A stretch of DNA of 15,396 nucleotides from JBDLID01 sp039715055 (GTDB taxonomy: Bacteria > Desulfobacterota > Desulfobulbia > Desulfobulbales > Desulfocapsaceae), in the NCBI GenBank assembly GCA_039715055.1, contig JBDLID010000073.1:1-15396 (forward strand). The letters are read 5' to 3'. The notes under the pieces are model-generated. The model did not search any database. It was not told the DNA's origin and was given only the letters and a program-made list of their open reading frames with translations. The translations under genes and the position numbers were made by a program. Below are positions 1 through 6,728 of the stretch, in pieces. Every line of letters starts with the position of its first letter. The first letter of the stretch is position 1.

Positions 1-25
1 TTCCAGTACTGCAAAGCCCTGCTTC

Positions 26-562
26 TCAAACAAGTTTCTGCTGTTCTATAGCAGCCTTGATCATCCGGAAGAGTTCGCGGTAGTGGACCTTGTTGCGGGT
101 CTTGGCGTACTGGTAGGTTGATTTGCGGAGTTGGTCGGGATCGAGGAAACGGTAGTCCCTTCCTGCCTGGGGGATCAGCTCCGAAGGGTAGTCGAGATCC
201 CAGGTCTGGTTTGCAACTCGGTACTGCTGGTGGACGGCAAGTGCCTCGTTGATGACGGCGTCACGGAGCCGCTCGGCCTCGTGGAACTGCTGATTGTCTT
301 TGAGCTGAGAGCCTTTTCTTCTCTTTAAGAACTCATAAACGGGATCGAGTTCAATGGTATGGAGGAGCTTGGCCAGATACTTGACCTGACGTTTTCTTGC
401 CCCGCCCTTGACCGTTCGTACCGTCTTTATTTCATCGAGGATTTCATCTTCGAACTCGAGTGTTTTCAGGTCTTTGTCGGAAAGCGCGGTGAGCTCCTCG
501 GCCAGTGCGCCGACCTGCTTATGCCTTCGCTTCTGCTCGGATCGACTGATCTTTTCAGCCAT
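26..562 (-). CDS. darP: DUF615 / DarP-like ribosome maturation protein
   Basis: A 178-residue basic helical protein that I match to the DUF615 (YjgA/DarP) family. In E. coli, DarP (183 aa) assists late assembly of the large ribosomal subunit. Matching features are the N-terminal SRSEQKRR segment, the central basic GGARKRQVKYLAKLLH stretch (E. coli has a GRRRQLQLIGKMLR-like segment there) and a C-terminal helix with RELFRMIKAA. I chose the ATG at 562 and not the upstream in-frame start at 649. A strong GGAGGG lies just before 562, similarity begins there, and the extension would overlap the preceding gene by 95 nt. The start at 562 overlaps the stop of the PPC-domain gene by 8 nt (ATGGCTGA), which suggests translational coupling as the last gene of the recD2 operon. 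The family is best known from Beta- and Gammaproteobacteria. The role here is inferred from homology recalled from memory. Confidence 0.85.
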   Translation of the reverse strand: MAEKISRSEQKRRHKQVGALAEELTALSDKDLKTLEFEDEILDEIKTVRTVKGGARKRQVKYLAKLLHTIELDPVYEFLKRRKGSQLKDNQQFHEAERLRDAVINEALAVHQQYRVANQTWDLDYPSELIPQAGRDYRFLDPDQLRKSTYQYAKTRNKVHYRELFRMIKAAIEQQKLV

Positions 563-1004
563 GTTTCCCTCCGAACTGAAGCTTGAAAAACTGACCTTTG
601 TCAAACCAGGGCCGACTGGCGTCAAGGCCTTCGATCTCAAAAAGGACAACCTCGAGGATCAAATATATTTTCGTATTCTTGCGGACACAGGCGGTGGTGG
701 TCTCACCGTGATCGCCCATGGCGGCGTGGAGATGGATCCTCGGCTCATCGCTGTCCCAAAACACCGTGCCCGAACCGATCACCTCGCGTGCCCCTTCCAC
801 TTCGTGCCAGATGGGTTCCGGCGGCATGGTCGGCTCTTTGGGGCCGATCACAACCCCTGCCTGCCTGAGACCGCCGAGGATCTGGAACCAGCCGCTGTCG
901 ATCTGCTCTTTTCGGACCAGTTCGCTCAACCCTTCCAGCAGGTCGTCGCCATGATCAAAACGGGCCATGATCACCCGTCCAATATTTCCGGTTCGATACT
1001 CCAT
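555..1004 (-). CDS. PPC (DUF296) domain protein
   Basis: A 149-residue single-domain protein matching the PPC/DUF296 fold, found alone in bacteria and fused to AT-hooks in plant DNA-binding proteins. Visible features are the N-terminal GRVIMARFDHGDDLLEGL, the middle SGWFQILGGLRQAGV strand-helix, and the core RIHLHAAMGDHGE followed by an Ile/Leu-rich strand (residues about 112-124). PPC proteins usually carry three histidines, two in an HLH motif and one in a GGHL-like motif about a dozen residues later. Here H91 and H93 are present, but the later position reads TTTACV, so C106 may replace the third histidine. No DNA-binding extension is visible. Molecular function is unknown for most bacterial members. 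It starts 12 nt after the Lon-like gene, with a modest GGTGG as ribosome site, and overlaps darP by 8 nt, so the genes are almost surely co-expressed. Confidence 0.85.
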   Translation of the reverse strand: MEYRTGNIGRVIMARFDHGDDLLEGLSELVRKEQIDSGWFQILGGLRQAGVVIGPKEPTMPPEPIWHEVEGAREVIGSGTVFWDSDEPRIHLHAAMGDHGETTTACVRKNTKIYLILEVVLFEIEGLDASRPWFDKGQFFKLQFGGKHG

Positions 1005-1016
1005 TAAGCCACCCGC

Positions 1017-3431
1017 CTATTGGTTACTGTCCTCATCTTCATCTCCCTGCTTGTCAAAATTGGCAATATCCTCGGCAAATCCCTGCAAAGCCTTTTCAAC
1101 CATCCCGTTGATGGAATCATCAGGGTAGTTGCCCCCGCTGTCCATGCTGCCGGCTGAAAGACCTGTGAGAAGTTCCAGGGCATCATCAACATGCTCGACG
1201 GTGTAGACCGAAAAAAGCTCTTTGTCAATGGCTTCGACCACTTCTTTTCTCAACATCAGGTGGCGTCGATTGGACGCCGGGATAATCACGCCCTGCTCAC
1301 CGGTGAGACCACGCTCGTCACAGAGGTCGAAAAAACCTTCAATCTTTTCGTTGACCCCGCCGATGGCCTGAACCTCGCCCTGCTGGTTCATGGAGCCGGT
1401 AATTGCCAGCGACTGGTTGATGGCAACCCCTGCAATGGAGGAGACCAGGACACAGAGTTCAGCACACGATGCCGAGTCGCCGTCGACTCCACCGTAGGAC
1501 TGTTCAAAGACCAGGCTGGCGCGCAGACTCAAAGGAATCTTTCGGGCATAGCGGGCGCCGAGGTATGACTCGAGGATCATCACCCCCTTGGAGTGAATGG
1601 CCCCGCCGAGCTTGACCTCGCGCTCGATATCAACCACATTGCCCTTGCCGCTTCTTGTCAACGCGGTAATCCGTGTCGGGCAGCCGAAACTGTTGCCGGC
1701 CAGCTGAATCACGGACAAACCGTTGACCTGACCGGTAACGGAGCCCCTGGTGTCGATGAGCCGGACGCCTTTTGCAATGGACTCGAAAAGCTGGTCCCTG
1801 ATCCTTCCGCCCCGCCTTCTGGCAGCCTCCAGGGCCGTTTCTATCTCATCGCCGCTGACACAGCGCTTTTCCCCTTTAAGAGCGAGATAATTGGCCTCCT
1901 GGAGAAGGTCAAGAAACTCCCGGATATGAAGCGACAATTTTTCATAATCCCCAGCCTGTCTGGCCGCATGTTCAATCACTTTAGCCACAGCGCTGCGGTG
2001 CAGGGGCAGGAGTTCATTTTCCTTGGCCACTGTCGCCAGCAGAGTGGCATAGAGGGTGAGGCTCTCCCTGTCCAGATCCATGGCATGCTCAAAATCTGCC
2101 AGCACCTTGAACAGTGACTGGAATTCGGGATCATAGGCGTTGAGCAGATAGTAGATCAGCGGCGAGCCGATAAGTACCACCTTGGTGGCCAGCTCAATGG
2201 GCTCCGGTTCCAGGGTGGTGGTCGACATCAGCCCAAGCAGACGCTCAACAGGCTCGATCTTAATCATCTTTGAGCGCAGGGTCCGCTTCAACCCCTCGTA
2301 GGCAAAAGGCTGCCTGAGGAGCCGGTCAACATCAATGATGATATAGCCTCCATTGGCCAGGTGAAGAGAACCGCCCTTGATCAGGGTAAAATGGGTGGAG
2401 AGTACGCCCATCTTTGCCTTGTGTTCGATACGACCGTGGAGATTCTGGTAGGTGGGCAGGTCTTCATAGACCACCGGCGCGCCGTTTTTTTTGCGGCCGA
2501 CAAGAACATTGACCTCATACTGTTTGAAACTGGGTGCGCTGCCCATGAGGCCGAACAGTGCAGGGCCTTCCTTGTCAGGGTGGTAGAGGAAATCATCAAC
2601 CCCTTCGACGATCTGATTCTCCACCTGGTCGAGATAGCCGACCACCTTATCCCGGCCCTCGTACTTTTTCCTGAGGGTATTGACCAGGTGGGTCACTGCC
2701 AGGCGGCCGGTATCTTTTTTGAGATTACGTTTATTTTCCTCCGCCTCCCGTTTGAGAATGGAGATCTGATGGATGGCCTGCTGCAGCTCAACCTGGTACT
2801 TTTCAATGAGTTTTTCGTATTTTTTGCGCCTCTGTTTTGGCAGCTTGAGAAAGGCCTCGGTGTTGAGCGGCTTTCCCTCCTCGTCGCGGGTGGTGAAGAG
2901 GATGCCCTGTTCGGTTTTGATCACCGCTACATTATCTTCCTTGGCACGCTCCTCCACCTCATGATAGAGCTTGTCGATCCTCTGCTGCAGCGAGTCGGTG
3001 ATGGCCATCTTTCTCGCCTGATAATTCTCCCCCTCGATCATTGCCGGGATTGTGGTCTTGAGGGTGTCGATCAGCTCGTGCATCTCGTGGCGGAAAATCG
3101 GGCCTTTTTCCGGCGGAAAGTCAAGGGCCAGGGGGTGATGGGGCTGTTCGAAATTCTCAACGTAGCAGCGATCAGCCGGGGTCGGTTCTTCGGCTGCCTT
3201 GCGGTTGATAAAAGACTGAATGACCGAATGCCTGCCCGAGCCCTCCGGTCCAACGACAAAGAGATTGAAGCCCTGAGACCTGATACTGACACCAAAATCA
3301 ACCGCCTCCAGAGCACGGTCCTGACCGATAAAACGGGTCAGCTCCTCCACCTCCCCGGTGGTCTCAAAGGAGAACTGCTTCGGATCACAGATAAAACGGG
3401 CCTCATCGGCCTTGATCAAATGGTATGTCAT
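1017..3431 (-). CDS. Lon-family ATP-dependent protease, AAA_32 type
   Basis: An 804-residue ATP-dependent serine protease of the Lon-like group with an AAA_32-type ATPase. It is distinct from classical LonA because it lacks the LonA substrate-binding N domain. A degenerate Walker A, GPEGSGRHS (61-69), has Arg at the usual Lys. A charged, probably coiled-coil insertion spans about 135-270. Walker B is YIIIDVD (363-369), with a sensor-like strand VVLIGS near 418-423. The protease domain covers about 555-755. The catalytic dyad is S653 in DGDSAS and K696 in GGVNEK, with the same 43-residue spacing as S679/K722 of E. coli Lon. The C-terminal 45 residues are acidic and low complexity. GAGGG sits 5-6 nt before the ATG. 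The gene follows recD2 by 48 nt. The cytoplasmic role is presumably degradation of damaged or regulatory proteins; no substrate can be deduced. Confidence 0.93.
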   Translation of the reverse strand: MTYHLIKADEARFICDPKQFSFETTGEVEELTRFIGQDRALEAVDFGVSIRSQGFNLFVVGPEGSGRHSVIQSFINRKAAEEPTPADRCYVENFEQPHHPLALDFPPEKGPIFRHEMHELIDTLKTTIPAMIEGENYQARKMAITDSLQQRIDKLYHEVEERAKEDNVAVIKTEQGILFTTRDEEGKPLNTEAFLKLPKQRRKKYEKLIEKYQVELQQAIHQISILKREAEENKRNLKKDTGRLAVTHLVNTLRKKYEGRDKVVGYLDQVENQIVEGVDDFLYHPDKEGPALFGLMGSAPSFKQYEVNVLVGRKKNGAPVVYEDLPTYQNLHGRIEHKAKMGVLSTHFTLIKGGSLHLANGGYIIIDVDRLLRQPFAYEGLKRTLRSKMIKIEPVERLLGLMSTTTLEPEPIELATKVVLIGSPLIYYLLNAYDPEFQSLFKVLADFEHAMDLDRESLTLYATLLATVAKENELLPLHRSAVAKVIEHAARQAGDYEKLSLHIREFLDLLQEANYLALKGEKRCVSGDEIETALEAARRRGGRIRDQLFESIAKGVRLIDTRGSVTGQVNGLSVIQLAGNSFGCPTRITALTRSGKGNVVDIEREVKLGGAIHSKGVMILESYLGARYARKIPLSLRASLVFEQSYGGVDGDSASCAELCVLVSSIAGVAINQSLAITGSMNQQGEVQAIGGVNEKIEGFFDLCDERGLTGEQGVIIPASNRRHLMLRKEVVEAIDKELFSVYTVEHVDDALELLTGLSAGSMDSGGNYPDDSINGMVEKALQGFAEDIANFDKQGDEDEDSNQ

Positions 3432-3479
3432 ATTTCCCTCACTGTTATGAATAAACAGGAAGCCTTCTCTTTTACTCTA

Positions 3480-5951
3480 TCACAGAGAAAGCTCCCCACT
3501 CAACAGTTGGGCAAGGCTGGTCTGCCTTTTTGCGGATTCACCATTTCGTACGGCCATGGCAAAAGCCTGACGGGTGCCGACAAAAACGGCCAGTTTTTTT
3601 GCTCGCGTCAGGCCGGTATAGATCAGGTTCCTGAACAGCATCTTGAAGTGCTGATTGAGAATTGGGATGATAACACAGTCAAATTCGGACCCCTGGGACT
3701 TGTGAATGGTAATGGCATAGGCCAGATCCAGCTCGCTGATCTCATCCCGCTGGTACTCCACCTCCCTGCCGTCTCCAAAGAAGCGTACCGTCAACGTCAC
3801 ATCAAGGGGGTTGACCGAACAGATGGTGCCGATATCACCGTTGAAAACGCCGAGAGTGTAATTGTTGCGGCGGTGAATCACCCGGTCCCCTTTTCTGAGT
3901 ATCCGCTCTCCAAGCACAATCTGCCCCTTCTCGTCCTCCGGCGGGTTGACCTTCTGCTGCAGAGTAGTGTTGAGATTAATGGTTCCCAGGCCGCCGCGGG
4001 TCATGGGTGAGAGGAGTTGAGTCTCACTGCCCGGGTAATATTTTGGAATCCATTCGGTGTAGAGCCGCTCAACAACCTGAGTGGCGGTGAGACCGTAATA
4101 GAGCGAAGACCAGGGGTGAACCTTCTTCAGGACTGAGCGCAGCTCATCGGCACTGGTTTCAGCGGTCTGCAGAATACCGAAATTAACCTGCTCATGCAGC
4201 TCACTGGCTTCCCTGCGCAACTCATTTTTGAGATCAACATCCTCTGTTGGAAAAAACAGCTGCTCCCTGCCAAATAGCGACTCGCTATCATCACCACTTT
4301 CTTCAAGGTGTTGTTTGGCACGCCTGATGAGGCTGAGCTGCTTGATGGTCGCCTCACTGCTGTCGAGAAAGAGGCAGTCTTCACCCTCCTGCCAGAGGCT
4401 TGGCGATTTAAACGGTGAATGTACCCTTGGGGTGGTCCCCTGGTTAATCTCGTGGGCGTATCGGATAATGGAAGATTGGGCGGCCTGGCGAAAAACCTGG
4501 GTAAGGGTAAAGCAGGGTACCTTCCCGCAGGCCATGAGATCCCCAAGGACATTTCCGGCACCCACCGAAGGCAGCTGGTCTTTATCACCGATGAGAACCA
4601 GCTGACCGTTTTCAGGAATCGCCTCCAATAGCGAGGCGGCAAGGCTGATGTCGAGCATGGAACACTCATCGACAATGAGGCAGTCCATGGACAGCGGCTG
4701 ATCTCTGTTCATCCGAAAACCGATTCCCTGGAACTCAAGAAGACGATGGATGGTTTTGGCCTCGAGCCCAATAACCTCACCCATCCGCTGGGCCGCCCGT
4801 CCGGTGGGGGCAGCCAGGACGACCTTGTTGCCCATGGCCTGCAGCAACTGAACCAGGGTCTTGGTGGCAGTGGTCTTTCCACAGCCGGGGCCGCCGGTGA
4901 GGATCGAACAGCCGCAGGAGACAATGGCAGCAACGCTGTTTCTCTGCTCGTCAGAGAGTTGCAGCCCCTCTTTTTGCTGATGGCGCTCAAGCCATAACTG
5001 TACCCTTTCTGTATCCACATCCAGGCCACGGTTGAGCTTTAGCAGGGCTTTGGCACAGTTCAGTTCATCGAAATAAAGACTTTTTGAATAATAGCATTGA
5101 ATGGTCTGACCATCGACATCCTCCATGCGGCGAACCTTGATATTGCCGTCAAGTTCCATGAGCTGAAGGTACGTTTCAAGCAGACCTGTCAGGTCGAGGT
5201 CCAGCAGTTCCATGATCTGACTTTGAATCTGGTCACGGCTGAGATAGCAGTGACCCTGGTCACGGGAAGCGGCAAGGATGTGACGGATGGCTGCGACAAT
5301 ACGCTGCTGGGAGTCAGGTTCAAAACCAATGGACAGCGCAACTTTGTCCGCAGAAAAAAAACCGATACCGTAAAAATCATTGGCCAGCCGGTAGGGATTC
5401 TCAGTCACCAGGGAAATGGCCTCATCCCCGTACTTCTTGTAAATACGAACCGCAAAAAGAGTTGAAATGCCGTGCCCCTGAAGAAAAATCATCACCTCAC
5501 GGACGGCCCGGTGTTCTTCCCACGCATCCCGAATTCCTGCAAGTTTTTTTTCTGCAATGCCGGGCACATGAAGAAGTTCTTCGATTTTTTCCTCAAAAAC
5601 CGTAAGCGTTCTCTTGCCGAAATGGGCCACGATCCTTTTTGCGGTCTTGGGACCGACGCCTTTGATCAGTCCGGAACCGAGGTACTTTTCCAGGCCGGCT
5701 GCACTGGCCGGTTTCTGCTCAACCCCCTGGTTCGCCTTGAACTGTCGACCATACTTGGCATGATTGGTCCAGGTTCCGGTGAATTTCATGGTCGCCCCGG
5801 CAAATACCCTGGTCTGGTGAACGGTCACTGTCACCGGTTCCTGGACATTGTAACACTTGACTTTCAAAACCGACCAGCCGTTCACCTCATTGTGATAGGT
5901 GACCCGATCAACTATTCCCTGAAGCGATTCTTCAAAAATATTTTTTTCCAT
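3480..5951 (-). CDS. recD2: RecD2-type SF1B 5'-3' DNA helicase
   Basis: An 823-residue superfamily 1B helicase of the RecD2 type, the form found without RecBC and linked to DNA repair and replication-fork maintenance. The N-terminal region (1-90) is OB-like, followed by helix-hairpin-helix segments (LIKGVGPKTAKRI near 95-107 and LLHVPGIAEKKLAGI near 126-140), typical of RecD2 and absent from RecBCD RecD. Helicase motifs are Walker A GGPGCGKTT (353-361), APTGRAAQRM (381-390), Walker B LIVDECSML (425-433), GDKDQLPSVGAGN (455-467), TQVFRQA (484-490), LLSPMTRGGLGT (646-657), AITIHKSQGSEFD (746-758) and IYTGLTRAKK (777-786). About 80-90 extra residues (about 535-620), charged and not resembling a helicase motif, lie between the VFRQ motif and the second RecA domain, explaining a length above the usual 720-800. 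The ATG at 5951 has no clear Shine-Dalgarno, but an in-frame stop lies shortly upstream, so no other start is likely. Confidence 0.94.
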   Translation of the reverse strand: MEKNIFEESLQGIVDRVTYHNEVNGWSVLKVKCYNVQEPVTVTVHQTRVFAGATMKFTGTWTNHAKYGRQFKANQGVEQKPASAAGLEKYLGSGLIKGVGPKTAKRIVAHFGKRTLTVFEEKIEELLHVPGIAEKKLAGIRDAWEEHRAVREVMIFLQGHGISTLFAVRIYKKYGDEAISLVTENPYRLANDFYGIGFFSADKVALSIGFEPDSQQRIVAAIRHILAASRDQGHCYLSRDQIQSQIMELLDLDLTGLLETYLQLMELDGNIKVRRMEDVDGQTIQCYYSKSLYFDELNCAKALLKLNRGLDVDTERVQLWLERHQQKEGLQLSDEQRNSVAAIVSCGCSILTGGPGCGKTTATKTLVQLLQAMGNKVVLAAPTGRAAQRMGEVIGLEAKTIHRLLEFQGIGFRMNRDQPLSMDCLIVDECSMLDISLAASLLEAIPENGQLVLIGDKDQLPSVGAGNVLGDLMACGKVPCFTLTQVFRQAAQSSIIRYAHEINQGTTPRVHSPFKSPSLWQEGEDCLFLDSSEATIKQLSLIRRAKQHLEESGDDSESLFGREQLFFPTEDVDLKNELRREASELHEQVNFGILQTAETSADELRSVLKKVHPWSSLYYGLTATQVVERLYTEWIPKYYPGSETQLLSPMTRGGLGTINLNTTLQQKVNPPEDEKGQIVLGERILRKGDRVIHRRNNYTLGVFNGDIGTICSVNPLDVTLTVRFFGDGREVEYQRDEISELDLAYAITIHKSQGSEFDCVIIPILNQHFKMLFRNLIYTGLTRAKKLAVFVGTRQAFAMAVRNGESAKRQTSLAQLLSGELSL

Positions 5952-6011
5952 CCGGGTGGGTGAGTGATATAGTTATTATTGAATGCAGTTCCCAAATTCT
6001 TCGCTATCATC

Positions 6012-6017
6012 ATTATA
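6012..6017 (-). promoter_or_regulatory. recD2: possible -10 box for the recD2 operon
   Basis: The minus strand reads a perfect TATAAT here, about 60 nt before the recD2 start. The -35 position has no convincing match (TTCGGC at 17-nt spacing), so this is only a candidate for the recD2-lon-PPC-darP operon. Confidence 0.35.
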
Positions 6018-6123
6018 TAAATAACAGGCTGTTAGCCGAATCTCAAATTTCAAAACAAAAAAAACGTGCCATGGCGCAAAAGAATTTAAGCAACTACTTG
6101 ACTAAAAATAATTCTCAAGTATG

Positions 6124-6152
6124 TTGTCATATACACTGTTAATGGATATAGT
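6124..6152 (+). promoter_or_regulatory. sigma70-type promoter for the cell-wall-hydrolase gene
   Basis: TTGTCA (6124-6129) and TATAGT (6147-6152) are separated by 17 nt, each one mismatch from consensus. A start site near 6159 would give a leader of about 128 nt before the hydrolase ATG at 6287. The assignment rests on sequence match alone. Confidence 0.6.
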
Positions 6153-6286
6153 ACGTTCTTATTGACAGCATATCCCAGTAGTTTTTTGGGTTTTTATTGT
6201 ATAAATTCTTACTGTTGTTCGTTACCGGGGAAGTTTTTTCAGTGGCCAATGGATGCCAAAAGAAAATTTGACCGGAGGAATAGGTT

Positions 6287-6649
6287 ATGACACTACTAGA
6301 AGGACTTTTATGGTTGACCTTAAATGTCTACCATGAGGCTCGTTCGGAACCACAGATCGGCCAGGTTGCCGTGGCTCAGGTTACCCTTAACCGGGCCATG
6401 AAGCACAATCTCTCCGTCAAGAACGTGGTCAAGCAGCCCTATCAGTTCAGCTGGACATTTCAAAAGAACTCCTACTTCCCCAGGGATCCAGGTGCTTTTT
6501 TCGAATGTCTTGAATCGGTTTCCATTGCCCTGAAATCACAGGATGTTACCTCAGGCGCAACCCACTACCACCTGGACTCAATCCACCCCTACTGGTCCGA
6601 CTCCCTCACCTATGTCAACCAGTTCGGTAAACACAAGTTCTACAAATAG
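6287..6649 (+). CDS. SleB/CwlJ-type cell wall hydrolase
   Basis: A 120-residue protein that is essentially only the Hydrolase_2 (SleB/CwlJ) catalytic domain, which cleaves the glycan strand of peptidoglycan. Signature parts are NVYHEARSE (13-21) with E17 as the likely catalytic acid, GQVAVAQVTLNRA (25-37), the VV..PYQFSW segment (47-56) and GATHYH near 89-94. The N-terminus enters the catalytic helix within about 12 residues, so there is no signal peptide, membrane anchor or peptidoglycan-binding domain. Such stand-alone enzymes occur in phages and in many Gram-negative chromosomes. How it would reach the wall is not visible. GGAGG lies 8 nt before the ATG. The gene is monocistronic, with its own promoter and a strong terminator 22 nt downstream. 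An acquired or phage-derived origin is possible, but nothing else phage-like is nearby. Confidence 0.88.
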   Translation: MTLLEGLLWLTLNVYHEARSEPQIGQVAVAQVTLNRAMKHNLSVKNVVKQPYQFSWTFQKNSYFPRDPGAFFECLESVSIALKSQDVTSGATHYHLDSIHPYWSDSLTYVNQFGKHKFYK

Positions 6650-6671
6650 CAGAATCCTCTCTTCTCTCAAT

Positions 6672-6714
6672 AAAAAAGCCGGTCGGAAGAAAAACTTCCA
6701 GACCGGCTTTTTTT
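6672..6714. terminator. bidirectional rho-independent terminator
   Basis: GCCGGTC (6678-6684) pairs with GACCGGC (6701-6707), and GGAAG (6685-6689) with CTTCC (6695-6699), leaving one bulged A and a five-base loop. The stem is flanked by six A on the left and seven T on the right, so it can end transcription from both the hydrolase gene (plus) and the aminotransferase gene (minus), whose stop lies 15 nt away. Confidence 0.93.
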
Positions 6715-6728
6715 GTTTTGCGAGGTGG

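Larger units (their letters stand above)
5952..6286. other. AT-rich divergent intergenic region
   Basis: This 335-bp stretch between recD2 and the cell-wall-hydrolase gene is visibly more AT-rich than its surroundings. It holds a good plus-strand sigma70-like promoter (6124-6152), a possible minus-strand -10 box for recD2 (6012-6017) and the GGAGG ribosome site of the hydrolase (6274-6278). A 60-codon plus-strand reading frame at 5960-6142 lacks a ribosome site and family resemblance, so I treat it as non-coding. I see no RNA gene or repeat here. Confidence 0.7.

Noticed and set aside
408..1007. A 199-codon plus-strand frame over the darP and PPC genes
   Set aside because: It is antisense to two supported genes, with no ribosome site or family resemblance.
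2361..4010. A 549-codon open frame on the plus strand across the lon-recD2 junction
   Set aside because: It lies antisense to two genes with complete family motifs, crosses their boundary, has no recognisable domain and looks like a codon-bias shadow.
1017..5951. Helicase plus Lon-like protease as a phage-defence (BREX-like) module
   Set aside because: No methyltransferase, BrxC/PglZ-type or nuclease partner is present. RecD2 and AAA_32 Lon are widespread housekeeping proteins and sit with a ribosome factor.
5960..6142. A 60-codon plus-strand frame in the AT-rich intergenic region
   Set aside because: No ribosome site, atypical composition, and it runs over the candidate recD2 and hydrolase promoters.
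6174..6195. CCCA/TGGG hairpin followed by five T as a terminator
   Set aside because: The stem has only four base pairs and no transcript to terminate is evident.
6162..6205. TTGACA at 6162-6167 with TATAAA at 6200-6205 as a promoter
   Set aside because: The spacing is 32 nt, far from the usual 16-18; the pair at 6124-6152 fits much better.
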